Counted from the first letter of the stretch, positions 1-8,487 are shown. The stretch: 55,670 nucleotides of DNA from a virus (IMGVR_UViG_3300044858_003558:1-55670); one strand, 5' to 3'. The notes: generated by a model from the sequence alone, not told the origin. Numbers and translations: made by a program.

Positions 1-1
1 T

Positions 2-892
2 GGAGCACTTGTTTTTGCTAATACACCAACACTCGTAACACCAAACATTGGTGCTGCAACTGGTACATCTTTGGTTCTTTCAGGGGACCTAACAGTTAAC
101 GGTACAACAACTACAATTAACTCAACAGAAATCACAGTTGATGACAAGAACCTTACACTTGGTGCAGTAACATCTCCAACAGATGCAGGCGCAGACGGTG
201 GTGGTATTACTCTTAAGGGTGCTACAGACAAGACTTTCTCATGGGTAGATGCAACTGATGCATGGACCTCATCTGAACACCTTAACCTTGCTTCAGGTAA
301 AGATTATTACCTAAATGGTACACTAGTAACTGGTGCAACTCAGACACTTACCAACAAGACAATTGATGGTGCAAGCAACACACTTACAGTAAGAATTGCA
401 AATGATGTTTCTGGTTTGGGAACAGGTGTTGCAACATTTTTGGGAACCCCTTCTTCAGCAAACCTTGCTTCAGCAGTAACTGATGAAACAGGAACTGGTG
501 CACTGGTATTTGCTAATACACCAACTCTTGTAACTCCAGAACTTGGAGCAGCAACAGGTACTAGCCTTGCTCTACCAGATGCTCTTATTGGATCTGCAAC
601 AGCAACTGCTGGCACTTCAGCAACAACAATTGATACATTCTCAGCAACAACATATTCTGCTGCTAAGTATGTTATTCAAATGAAAAAGTCTGGCAACATT
701 GAAGTAATTGAAATGCTTGTTGCTATAGATGGTGACAATAATGTTTATGTAACAGAGTATGCTAATGTTATAAGCAATACAGAACTTGGAACAACAAATG
801 CTGTTTATAGCGGTGGAAATGTTCTTCTTCAAGTTACTGCAGCAGCAGCAGATACTTCTGTTAAGATAAGTAAGACATACATAGAGGCATAA
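2..892 (+). CDS. Tail-fibre-like structural protein, 5' end missing
   Basis: The frame is open from base 2, so the N-terminus lies before the window. The product is rich in Thr, Ala, Gly and Ser and nearly free of Cys, as expected for a fibrous virion protein. Two copies of a unit with core ALVFANTPTLVTP are visible (bases about 2-75 and 494-570), and an LTNKT motif common in phage fibre repeats lies near base 350. The last 90 or so residues look like a compact beta-rich end domain (AKYVIQMK...EVIEMLVAIDG...VYVTEY...GGNVLLQV), a pattern I recall from the C-termini of marine and cyanophage structural proteins. A role in host adsorption is inferred from composition and from the following fibre genes. 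Confidence 0.75.
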   Translation, partial: GALVFANTPTLVTPNIGAATGTSLVLSGDLTVNGTTTTINSTEITVDDKNLTLGAVTSPTDAGADGGGITLKGATDKTFSWVDATDAWTSSEHLNLASGKDYYLNGTLVTGATQTLTNKTIDGASNTLTVRIANDVSGLGTGVATFLGTPSSANLASAVTDETGTGALVFANTPTLVTPELGAATGTSLALPDALIGSATATAGTSATTIDTFSATTYSAAKYVIQMKKSGNIEVIEMLVAIDGDNNVYVTEYANVISNTELGTTNAVYSGGNVLLQVTAAAADTSVKISKTYIEA

Positions 893-904
893 AAAGGAGA
901 TTAA

Positions 905-1363
905 ATGGCAACTGTAAACAGAGATTTTAAGGTAAAACATGGCTTAGTCGTAGCCGATGGCGGTACTTTCGGATCAACGGTTACAGTTGCCACTCCAACT
1001 CAAAATACTCACGCAGCAACAAAATTATATGTTGATACTATTGCGGGTAGCGCAGGAGTAACTGTTAGCGGAACAGCACCAACTTCTCCATCAAATGGAA
1101 ATCTTTGGTTTGACACATTAACAGAAAGAATTCATGTTTATTATGGATCTCAATGGGTAGCAATTGCAACTCTTGAAGATGCAGAAGCATTACAAGACCA
1201 CATTCACGATACCGCAATTGATGGATCTGGTCTTATTGTAAGTACATTTGTTTCTGGAGGTGCTTATAATGAACCAGGTGTTCTAGTAAGCGCAGGAGAC
1301 TATAGCACTTCATCATGGGAAAATACCTATGATGGAGGAGTTGCAACAGATAACTTTAATTAA
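905..1363 (+). CDS. Small tail-fibre-like protein
   Basis: A 152-residue protein with a good ribosome site (AAGGAG about 7 bases before ATG). The middle carries HAATKLYVDTIAG, the ATKxYVD motif common in phage tail fibres, followed by a segment of the form PTSPSNGNLWFD...RIHVYYGSQWVAI that recurs in phage virion proteins. It sits between two other fibre-like genes and ends just before an extended -10 promoter. It is probably a fibre or fibre-associated protein; no enzymatic motif is visible. The Gly- and Asn-rich tail (GGVATDNFN) could be a short tip or trimer contact, but that is a guess. Confidence 0.6.
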   Translation: MATVNRDFKVKHGLVVADGGTFGSTVTVATPTQNTHAATKLYVDTIAGSAGVTVSGTAPTSPSNGNLWFDTLTERIHVYYGSQWVAIATLEDAEALQDHIHDTAIDGSGLIVSTFVSGGAYNEPGVLVSAGDYSTSSWENTYDGGVATDNFN

Positions 1364-1368
1364 TTATC

Positions 1369-1377
1369 TGTTATAAT
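1369..1377 (+). promoter_or_regulatory. Extended -10 promoter TGtTATAAT
   Basis: The only gap between the second and third fibre genes contains TG-t-TATAAT, a perfect extended -10 element with no convincing -35. The next start codon is 35 bases downstream with a strong AGGAGG site, so this transcript would have a short leader. Confidence 0.6.
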
Positions 1378-1411
1378 GAAAATAAGAAATTTTCTGTAGG
1401 AGGAAAATAAT

Positions 1412-3601
1412 ATGGCAACAAGAATGCAGCAACGCAGAGGTACTGCAGCACAATGGACATCAGCAAACCCAATACTAAATGCTGGTGAAATGGGATGGGA
1501 GTCAGACACTAATAAGTTTAAAATTGGTGATGGCACTAACCACTGGGCAGATATTGACTACTTTATCGACCAATCTTCCACAGTAAACCCAGCATTTGGT
1601 TCTAGCATTACTTTTGAAGGTGCTACCGCCAATGATTATGAAACAACTCTTGCCGTAACAGATCCTACAGCAGATCGTACCATCACTCTTCCTAATGCTA
1701 CAGGAACTGTTGTTCTTGCAGACGGTAGCGGTAACGTAACGGTTTCTGGTAATTTAACAGTTCAAGGAACAACTACAACTATTGATAGTTCTACAATTGC
1801 AGTTACAAATTCATTTACTTTTGAAGGTTCTACTGCAGATGATTATGAAACAACCCTTACAGTTACAGACCCTACAGCAGACAGAACAATTACTTTGCCA
1901 AATGTAAGCGGTACAGTTATTACAACTGGTAATCTTTCTGGTACTGGTGCAACAGCAGTAGAATTAGGATATCTTGCTGGTGTTACTTCAGCAATCCAAA
2001 CACAGATTGACACTAAGGCTCCAACATCTACAACAACCACTTTAACTGGAACTCAAACTCTTACAAATAAAACTTTAACATCTCCAGTAATTAATACACC
2101 TACTGGAATTACAAAAACTGATGTTGGCCTTGCAAATGTTGATAATACAGCAGATGTTAATAAGCCAATTTCTTACGCAACTCAAACTGCACTTGATGCT
2201 AAAAGAGACAGTGCAGAAAGTGTTACGCTTGCAGCAACTAAAGTTATTGTTTTTGAAGGAACTACAAATGATGAGTATGAAACAACATTAAAGGTAGATG
2301 ATCCTACAGCAGATAGAGAAATAACTCTTCCAAATGCAACTGGTACAGTTGTTTTGCATGATGCAACACAAACATTAACAAATAAAACTATTACTTCCGC
2401 AAACAATACAATTTCAGTTACAGCATCAACAGTTTCTGATTTTACAGAGGCAGCACAAGACGCGATTGGAAATTCTGTTGGAACAGGATTATCATACAAT
2501 GATACAACTGGTGCAGTTTCAGTAGATACCAATGCAATTCAAACACGAGTTACAGATGTGTCTGATACAGAAATTGGATATCTAAATGGAGTAACTTCTG
2601 GTATTCAAACACAAATTGATGCAAAGGCTGCTTCATCACACACCCACGCACAAGCAGATATTACAAACCTTACAACAGATCTTGCTGCCAAAGCCGCACT
2701 TTCTGGTGCAACATTTACTGGTGCAGTAGTTCTTGCTGCAGATCCAGCAACAGCACTTGGAGCAGCAACAAAGCAGTATGTTGATTCACTTGCAGAAGGT
2801 TTGCACATACATGCTTCAGTAGTAGCAGCAACAACTGCTAATATCGCTCTTGCAACAGCGGTAGAAAATGGAGACACTCTTGATGGAGTTACTCTTGCCA
2901 CAGGAAACAGAATTCTTGTTAAGAATCAGTCAACAGCGTCTGAAAATGGTATTTATGTAGTAGCAGCATCAGGTGCTCCTTCAAGAGCAACAGATTTTGA
3001 TGCACCAGCAGAAATTGATGGTGGAGACTTTGTATTCGTAACTGGCGGTACTGTTAATGATAATACTGGCTGGGTACAAACAAATATAGTAGGAACAGTT
3101 GGAACTGATGCAATAGAATTCAATCAATTTGCTGGTTCAGGAACAGTTACAGCAGGAACAAATATTTCTGTTACTGGAAATCAAGTTTCTGTTATTAATA
3201 ATCCAACATTCTCAGGTGTTGTAACAGCATCAGCATCTGGTGTAGCCTTCTCAGACGGTACACAAACAAAAGCAGGAGTACCATCTATAACACCTAGAGT
3301 TGAAGCAAGTGATTCGTATAATCTATCAACTGGTGGTTTAACATTAAGAGACAGCATTATTGAAATAAATAAAGCATCTGCAACAACTCTTACAATTCCA
3401 ACAAATGCAACAACAGCCTTTCCAGTAGGAACATCTATTGATATTCTTCAAGTTGGAGCGGGACAAGTAACAGTTTCTGGAGCAGTAGGAGTAACATTAA
3501 ACTATACTCCTGGCAATAAGTTACGTGCCCAATGGTCTTCTGCAACTCTCTTTAAGCGAGCAACAGATACTTGGGTACTAATGGGCGACTTGTCAGCATA
3601 A
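1412..3601 (+). CDS. Large tail fibre with repeats
   Basis: A 729-residue fibre preceded by a strong AGGAGG site. The N-terminus (MQQRRGTAAQW...NPILNAGEMGWESDTNKFKIGDG) is the head domain seen in many phage tail proteins, where it probably anchors the fibre to the virion. Three related units of about 36 residues follow (bases about 1612-1719, 1816-1924 and 2249-2355), each of the form FEGxTxxxYETTLxVxDPTADRxITLPN, with LTNKT spacers. An ATKQYVD motif occurs near residue 452, followed by a longer unique region (TLDGVTLATGNRILVKNQ) that recurs in fibres. The last 90 residues form a hydrophobic beta-type end domain. Role: host recognition or adsorption, inferred from family resemblance. There are no catalytic motifs. 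Confidence 0.8.
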   Translation: MATRMQQRRGTAAQWTSANPILNAGEMGWESDTNKFKIGDGTNHWADIDYFIDQSSTVNPAFGSSITFEGATANDYETTLAVTDPTADRTITLPNATGTVVLADGSGNVTVSGNLTVQGTTTTIDSSTIAVTNSFTFEGSTADDYETTLTVTDPTADRTITLPNVSGTVITTGNLSGTGATAVELGYLAGVTSAIQTQIDTKAPTSTTTTLTGTQTLTNKTLTSPVINTPTGITKTDVGLANVDNTADVNKPISYATQTALDAKRDSAESVTLAATKVIVFEGTTNDEYETTLKVDDPTADREITLPNATGTVVLHDATQTLTNKTITSANNTISVTASTVSDFTEAAQDAIGNSVGTGLSYNDTTGAVSVDTNAIQTRVTDVSDTEIGYLNGVTSGIQTQIDAKAASSHTHAQADITNLTTDLAAKAALSGATFTGAVVLAADPATALGAATKQYVDSLAEGLHIHASVVAATTANIALATAVENGDTLDGVTLATGNRILVKNQSTASENGIYVVAASGAPSRATDFDAPAEIDGGDFVFVTGGTVNDNTGWVQTNIVGTVGTDAIEFNQFAGSGTVTAGTNISVTGNQVSVINNPTFSGVVTASASGVAFSDGTQTKAGVPSITPRVEASDSYNLSTGGLTLRDSIIEINKASATTLTIPTNATTAFPVGTSIDILQVGAGQVTVSGAVGVTLNYTPGNKLRAQWSSATLFKRATDTWVLMGDLSA

Positions 3602-3633
3602 TAAAAATTAGTATATAAGAAAAGGAGAATAAA

Positions 3634-4890
3634 ATGGCAACTAGAGGTAAAGGAATTAGATCATCCGCACAGGATAATTTTATTGCACCTGATGCACCAA
3701 CAATTGGAGCAGCAACAAACGTAGGAACAGGAAGAGCCTTTAACAATGGTTCAGCAACAGTTGCCTTTACTGCTCCTACAACAGGAAATACTGTTGGAAT
3801 TACTTCTTATACTGCCACATCTTCTCCAGGAGGATTTACTGGATCATCAGCATCGTCTCCAATAACTGTAACAGGATTGCAATCAAACACAGCATATACT
3901 TTTACAGTTACTGCAACAAATTCTTTTGGAACATCTGCAGCATCTAGCGCTTCTTCATCAATAACTGCCACTACAGTTCCAGCAACTCCAGCAGCACCAA
4001 CAGTTGCTTCTGTATTAAACACAGCAACAGATGTTGTAACTTGGACTGCCCCAGCAACTGGAGGAAGTACAATTACAGGATATACTTGGACATCTTCAGA
4101 TTCAAAAACTGGTACTACAAACGGATCAACAACATCTGCAAACGTTGCCCAAGAAGCAAACACATCACAAACATATAATGTTTATGCAACAAATGCAAAT
4201 GGAAATTCATCTACATCTTCAAACTCTGCTTTATTTACATCATTTAGTTTTGTTCCATTTGGTTTTGTTCCATTTGGTTTTACACCGTTCTCACCGTTCT
4301 CACCGTTCTCACCGTTCTCACCGTTTGCACCGTTTGCACCGTTTGCACCGTTTGCACCGTTTGCACCGTTCTCACCATTTAGCCCTTTCAATCCAGGATT
4401 TTCTGAATACTCAGTTTCAAGCAGTACTGGAATTATGACAATTAATGGAAGAAAAGATGCAAAAGATATTGCTGTAGGAGATGTTTTAATTTCAATGGAA
4501 ATTAATGATGAAGCAGTTAATGATCCAAATTTTGACTGGATTGCTTGGAGTCAAGAGGGACTTGCTTTAAATGAAACTAATATAAGAACAACAACTGTTA
4601 TTGGTGTAAGTGCCTATAATACATCACAACTATATTTACTTAATGGAGATCTTTATAGTGAGTCTCATTATATTTTAACTAAAAAAGACAATGTTTCTAA
4701 ATTTATTAGAGTTGATCAAATAGATAACTCATATATGGTATATTCTTATTCTGAATTAGGATTTATTAATATTGAATCCTTAGAGGTTGTTGAATATGAA
4801 GATACGGTGTATTCAATTAACTGTGAGCCATATGATAACTTCTTTACTGAAAATATGCTGGTATTTGATGCCAGAGACCAACAATCATAA
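3634..4890 (+). CDS. Fn3-like tail protein with Pro-Phe repeat and C-terminal Hint domain
   Basis: A 418-residue mosaic. Residues about 20-115 and 120-200 look like two fibronectin type III-like domains (APTIGAAT...SYTATSSPGG...GLQSNTAYTFTVTATN). Residues about 205-250 are a low-complexity run of Pro-Phe-Ser and Pro-Phe-Ala triplets. The final 150 or so residues look like a Hint (hedgehog/intein) fold: STGIMTINGRKDAKDIAVGDVL at the front, a SESHYIL segment with the block-B-type His, and VYSINCEPYDNFFTENMLVFD at the back, matching the usual VY.I....NFF..N.LV ending. The expected Cys nucleophile appears replaced by Ser, and the usual C-terminal His-Asn is absent, so full splicing is unlikely; N-terminal self-cleavage or ester formation is possible. 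RBS AAGGAG is present. Probably a virion surface protein. Confidence 0.7.
   Translation: MATRGKGIRSSAQDNFIAPDAPTIGAATNVGTGRAFNNGSATVAFTAPTTGNTVGITSYTATSSPGGFTGSSASSPITVTGLQSNTAYTFTVTATNSFGTSAASSASSSITATTVPATPAAPTVASVLNTATDVVTWTAPATGGSTITGYTWTSSDSKTGTTNGSTTSANVAQEANTSQTYNVYATNANGNSSTSSNSALFTSFSFVPFGFVPFGFTPFSPFSPFSPFSPFAPFAPFAPFAPFAPFSPFSPFNPGFSEYSVSSSTGIMTINGRKDAKDIAVGDVLISMEINDEAVNDPNFDWIAWSQEGLALNETNIRTTTVIGVSAYNTSQLYLLNGDLYSESHYILTKKDNVSKFIRVDQIDNSYMVYSYSELGFINIESLEVVEYEDTVYSINCEPYDNFFTENMLVFDARDQQS
4285..4383 (+). repeat. Tandem 9-base repeat encoding Pro-Phe-Ser/Ala
   Basis: Eleven consecutive 9-base units: four CCGTTCTCA, five CCGTTTGCA, one CCGTTCTCA and one diverged CCATTTAGC. It is preceded by two longer units encoding VPFGF. 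All units keep the frame, so slippage would lengthen or shorten the linker in the host protein by whole triplets of residues. Confidence 0.9.
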
Positions 4891-4899
4891 TAATTTATC

Positions 4900-4928
4900 T
4901 TGACTAACTGTTTGTTATATAGTATACT
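4900..4928 (+). promoter_or_regulatory. Near-consensus sigma-70 type promoter for a leaderless mRNA
   Basis: TTGACT, a 17-base spacer, then TATACT. The -10 box ends 6 bases before the ATG of the next gene, so transcription should start at or next to that ATG, and no Shine-Dalgarno sequence can be present. This is the best -35/-10 pair in the window. Confidence 0.75.
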
Positions 4929-4934
4929 ATTTAC

Positions 4935-5681
4935 ATGTTAAATAAATTATTGAAGTTATTAAATAAAGATCCAATTATTACATTTAACTTGGCTTATCCT
5001 AAAATGCTAAATGTATTTCCTAAACCAGTTCCAGCAGTAGCAGATATTCCAGAATGGTATAAAAAACAACCAGGATATTATAATAATGATAGAAGTGTTG
5101 TTGATGGAGTAATGCAGTTAACTGTAAAAAAATGTCAAGCAGTTTTTGATGGAATGAGCAGTGGATATTTTTTATTAGCACCAGTAGATATTTATATTGA
5201 CACAACAGAAGGAAAAACCATTGTTGATATTCCTCAAACATTTAAAAAACTGTCAGAGCCTTTAACTGGATTTCATTCAACACAACAAATATCAGAATAT
5301 CCTTTAGATAAAGAATTATATATAGACAATATTTTAAGAATACATCCAGTATGGTTAGTTTCTACTCCAAAAGAATACAGTTGTTTATTTATAATGCCAA
5401 TGCATCATAATTTACCAATTCATGCTGTTCCAGCAGTTGTTGATAGTGATAATTTTTTGGTAGATGGCCTATTGTCTTATTTTGTTAAAAAAAATTATAA
5501 AGGAACAATTAAACAAGGTACTCCTCTTATTCAGGTAATTCCTTTCAAAAGAGAAAAGTGGTCTTCAATAATTAATGAGCATTTTGATAAAAAAATTGCA
5601 ACAGAACAAAAAAATAACATACGATCTGTTTTTGAAAATGGATATCGTAAAAAACTTTGGGTAAAAAAAGAATACAAATAG
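4935..5681 (+). CDS. Conserved phage protein (DUF6065-like), function unknown
   Basis: A 248-residue protein. Landmarks are PKPVPAVADIPEWYKKQPGYY near the N-terminus, TVKKCQAVFDGMSSGYFL, a central IHPVWLVSTPKEYSCLFIMP and a C-terminal GTPLIQVIPFKREKW. I recall this set from a family spread through T4-like cyanophages and other marine phages (resembling DUF6065); its function is unknown. There is no transmembrane segment or catalytic motif I can name. It starts a new transcription unit behind a leaderless promoter and is followed by a 2OG oxygenase and a ribonucleotide reductase, so it may belong with that non-structural island rather than with the fibres upstream. Confidence 0.6.
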   Translation: MLNKLLKLLNKDPIITFNLAYPKMLNVFPKPVPAVADIPEWYKKQPGYYNNDRSVVDGVMQLTVKKCQAVFDGMSSGYFLLAPVDIYIDTTEGKTIVDIPQTFKKLSEPLTGFHSTQQISEYPLDKELYIDNILRIHPVWLVSTPKEYSCLFIMPMHHNLPIHAVPAVVDSDNFLVDGLLSYFVKKNYKGTIKQGTPLIQVIPFKREKWSSIINEHFDKKIATEQKNNIRSVFENGYRKKLWVKKEYK

Positions 5682-5707
5682 TAATATAACTACAATAAGG
5701 AGAAAAC

Positions 5708-6319
5708 ATGAAAAAGCCACACAAATTTTTTGAAAAATATTTAGATAATGATCTAGAAAAACTTTCAAAAGAATTACAGATTAGATATGACTTTATTGAT
5801 AAAAATAAAAACATAACTCCCAATGATATTTGGAAAGCATCTAATAGTGTTTCTACAATAAAATGGAGAGAATATAATGTTTTTCAATTTCATATTGATG
5901 AAATTTATAATTTATATAGTGCAGTATCAGATTTGACAAAAGAAGCCTGTGAATATTATGGGATTGATTTTTATGAACAACAATATATGATTCAGGGATG
6001 GTTTAATATAAATTATAATAAAAAAGGAAAATTAGATTGGCATGATCACGGTCCAAATGGTGCTCCAAATTTTCATGGATACTATTGTGTTAATGCAGAA
6101 CCATCAATAACTTATTATAAAATTGATGGAGTACACGAAGTAGAAAATATTAATAAAAACAATAGAGCAATACTTTCTGAAATGACTCATCCACATGCAA
6201 TGGCTGACTGGGATTGGGATGGTCCAAGAATTACGGTTGCATATGATTTATTGCCATTACAAGAAGTAAAAAAAGTTTTTTCTTTACATGATGAGCAACA
6301 CTGGATTCCATTGCTATAG
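5708..6319 (+). CDS. Putative 2OG-Fe(II) oxygenase
   Basis: A 203-residue protein that looks like a phage-type 2-oxoglutarate/Fe(II) dioxygenase (resembling the 2OG-FeII_Oxy_5 family). Visible iron-ligand candidates are H112 and H114 in LDWHDHG, then HGYYCVNAEPSITYY in place of the usual SGVYYV strand, H161/H163 in MTHPHAM and R174 in PRITVAYD, a likely 2-oxoglutarate contact. RBS AAGGAG precedes the ATG. Such enzymes hydroxylate proteins, nucleic acids or small molecules; the substrate here is unknown. The neighbouring Pro-rich repeat protein is a tempting protein substrate, but nothing in the sequence proves this. Confidence 0.65.
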   Translation: MKKPHKFFEKYLDNDLEKLSKELQIRYDFIDKNKNITPNDIWKASNSVSTIKWREYNVFQFHIDEIYNLYSAVSDLTKEACEYYGIDFYEQQYMIQGWFNINYNKKGKLDWHDHGPNGAPNFHGYYCVNAEPSITYYKIDGVHEVENINKNNRAILSEMTHPHAMADWDWDGPRITVAYDLLPLQEVKKVFSLHDEQHWIPLL

Positions 6320-6338
6320 TGAGTAATTTTGTTTTTAA

Positions 6339-6370
6339 AAAACTCTACCTAATCTAAAGATATAGAGTTT
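6339..6370. terminator. Weak hairpin, possible terminator
   Basis: AAAACTCTA (6339-6347) can pair with TAGAGTTT (6363-6370) across a 15-base loop, in the 119-base gap before the reductase gene. There is no T-run after it on the + strand; a T-rich run follows it only when read on the - strand, where there are no genes. A weak call. Confidence 0.3.
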
Positions 6371-6396
6371 ACCAAAAATAAAAACTCTGCTACAAT
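6368..6396 (+). promoter_or_regulatory. Promoter TTTACC-17-TACAAT with extended TG
   Basis: TG-c-TACAAT (6388-6396) preceded at 17 bases by TTTACC (4 of 6 to consensus). It lies 43 bases before the reductase start, which has its own AGGAG site, so it would drive the reductase with a normal leader. Confidence 0.5.
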
Positions 6397-6438
6397 TAGT
6401 TATTATTCAAATTCAATTTAATTAGGAGACTTACACTT

Positions 6439-8472
6439 ATGTCAGACGTTTTTTCTTTTCGGCTTTCCGATGATTTTGTTACAAAATATGCAGAAACAGA
6501 GCCTCCTTTTGGCTTTAAGGATGCTGGTCTTAACTCATTAGGAGAGATTACTTTTATCCGTACCTATTCCCGTGTAAAAGAGGATGGAACTAAGGAAAGA
6601 TGGCATGAGGTTTGTAAAAGAGTAATTGAGGGTATGTATTCAGTACAAAAGAATCATGCAAAGGAAAACAGACTACCTTGGAATGACTATAAAGCACAAA
6701 AATCAGCACAAGAAGCCTATGACCGTATGTTTACTTTAAAGTGGACCCCACCAGGAAGAGGTCTCTGGGCTTTTGGTACTCCGATGACAATGGAAAAGAA
6801 AAACTCTGCTTCTCTTCAGAACTGTGCAATGGTTTCAACCAGAGACATTGATCGTAATGATCCTGGATCTTTGTTTGCGTGGGTAATGGATGCTTTAATG
6901 TTAGGAATTGGAGTTGGTTTTGACACTGTAGGCCAAGATAAAGATCTTTCTATCTATTTACCAACAGAACCAGCATCTGTATATGATATTCCAGATACTC
7001 GTGAAGGTTGGGTAGAGTCTGTTAGACTTTTGCTTAATTCATTCTTAAGAGCAAACCAACCAATTCAAGAATTTAACTATGATCTGATCCGTCCTCTAGG
7101 AGCACCAATTAAAGGCTTTGGTGGGGTTGCAAGCGGTCCAAAACCATTGATTGATCTACATACAAGGATACGCAATGTTATTGGCTCTAGAGCAGGAGAG
7201 AAGTTAGATTCTAGAGCAATCGTAGATATTGTAAATCTTATTGGAACATGTGTTGTTTCTGGAAACGTTCGAAGATCTGCAACTCTTGCTCTTGGAAATC
7301 CAAATGATGAAGACTTTATTAATCTTAAAAACTCAGAAGTATTTCCTGATCGTAACTCATTTGATTCAGAAAATCCAGGATGGGCATGGATGAGTAATAA
7401 CTCAATCTCTGCTGAAGTTGGAACTCATTATGAAGACTATGTAGATTTAATTGCAGATAACGGAGAGCCTGGTTTTATTTGGCTTGATGTTGCAAGAAAT
7501 TATGGAAGATTAGCAGATCCAGCAGATGGAAAAGATTATCGTGTTATGGGTTTTAATCCTTGTGCGGAACAACCACTAGAGTCCTATGAACTTTGTACAC
7601 TTGTTGAAGTTCATTTAAATCGTCACACAGATAAAGAAGATTTTATGCGTACACTAAAGTTTGCATATCTTTATGGAAAAACTGTAACATTACTTCCAAC
7701 ACATTGGCAAATTACAAACGGTATTATGCAAAGAAACCGCAGAATTGGAACATCTTTAACTGGAATTGCATCTTTTACTGATATCAATGGAATGCCAACA
7801 ACCAGAGAGTGGATGGACGAAGGATATAAAAAGATTCGCCACTACGATAAGCAATATTCAGAATGGCTATGTGTTCGTGAGTCAATTCGTGTAACTACCG
7901 TAAAACCTTCAGGATCTGTCTCATTGCTTTCTGGAGCATCTCCAGGAGTTCATTGGTCTGTTGGTGGAGAATATTTCTTACGTGCAATTCGTTTTGGAAA
8001 TACAGATCCAATGTTGCATTTATTTAAAGCAGCAGGGTATAAAATTGAAGATGATTTAGTATCAGCAAATACTAGCGTAGTATACTTCCCAGTGTCTTCA
8101 GGACACCCAAGATCAGAAAAGGATGTAAGTCTTTTTGAAAAGATTGGTCTTGCTGCAACTACACAAAAATATTGGTCAGATAATGGAGTCTCTGTAACTT
8201 TATCTTTTGACAAAGAAACAGAAACAAAGCATATTGCTCCAGCACTTCATATGTATGAGGGTCAACTAAAAGCAGTTTCATTCCTTCCAATGGGAAATCA
8301 TACCTATCCACAACAGCCATACACACAAATCACTAAAGAAGAGTATGATGCTTATGTTGGAAAAATTGCTCACATTAACTTTGATGCAATTTATGATGGT
8401 GTTGAAAATCTTGATTCTATTGGAGAAATGTACTGTACTACAGACTATTGTGAAATTAAAACTGTTTCCTGA
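6439..8472 (+). CDS. nrdJ: Adenosylcobalamin-dependent ribonucleotide reductase (class II)
   Basis: A 677-residue enzyme resembling the monomeric Lactobacillus-type ribonucleoside-triphosphate reductase, which makes dNTPs for phage DNA synthesis using B12. Key residues are visible: C129 (LQNCAMVS) and C386 (YELCTLVEV) as the active-site dithiol pair, C375 in NPCAEQPLE as the thiyl radical site, with N373 and E377, and a C-terminal CTTDYC pair (C666/C671) that would pass electrons from thioredoxin. SGNVRRSA near residue 275 is also typical of the family. No ATP-cone is present. Length is slightly below the usual 730 or so. The start is set by AGGAG 10 bases upstream. It sits among structural genes instead of with the replication genes. 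Confidence 0.92.
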   Translation: MSDVFSFRLSDDFVTKYAETEPPFGFKDAGLNSLGEITFIRTYSRVKEDGTKERWHEVCKRVIEGMYSVQKNHAKENRLPWNDYKAQKSAQEAYDRMFTLKWTPPGRGLWAFGTPMTMEKKNSASLQNCAMVSTRDIDRNDPGSLFAWVMDALMLGIGVGFDTVGQDKDLSIYLPTEPASVYDIPDTREGWVESVRLLLNSFLRANQPIQEFNYDLIRPLGAPIKGFGGVASGPKPLIDLHTRIRNVIGSRAGEKLDSRAIVDIVNLIGTCVVSGNVRRSATLALGNPNDEDFINLKNSEVFPDRNSFDSENPGWAWMSNNSISAEVGTHYEDYVDLIADNGEPGFIWLDVARNYGRLADPADGKDYRVMGFNPCAEQPLESYELCTLVEVHLNRHTDKEDFMRTLKFAYLYGKTVTLLPTHWQITNGIMQRNRRIGTSLTGIASFTDINGMPTTREWMDEGYKKIRHYDKQYSEWLCVRESIRVTTVKPSGSVSLLSGASPGVHWSVGGEYFLRAIRFGNTDPMLHLFKAAGYKIEDDLVSANTSVVYFPVSSGHPRSEKDVSLFEKIGLAATTQKYWSDNGVSVTLSFDKETETKHIAPALHMYEGQLKAVSFLPMGNHTYPQQPYTQITKEEYDAYVGKIAHINFDAIYDGVENLDSIGEMYCTTDYCEIKTVS

Positions 8473-8478
8473 TATAAT
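8470..8478 (+). promoter_or_regulatory. Extended -10 promoter TGaTATAAT
   Basis: A perfect extended -10 overlapping the stop codon region of the reductase gene. The ATG of the next gene lies 9 bases beyond it and has no Shine-Dalgarno, so the mRNA would have at most a few leader bases. Confidence 0.6.
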
Positions 8479-8487
8479 TAGTCTATT

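Noticed and set aside
4285-4383. CRISPR-like repeat array
   Set aside because: Units are 9 bases, directly adjacent, in frame and without spacers. It is a coding repeat.
4182-4391. Collagen-like Gly-Glu-Asn/Gly-Ala-Asn repeat on the - strand
   Set aside because: It is the mirror of the 9-base Pro-Phe repeat. It has no upstream signals and lies within a well-supported + strand gene.
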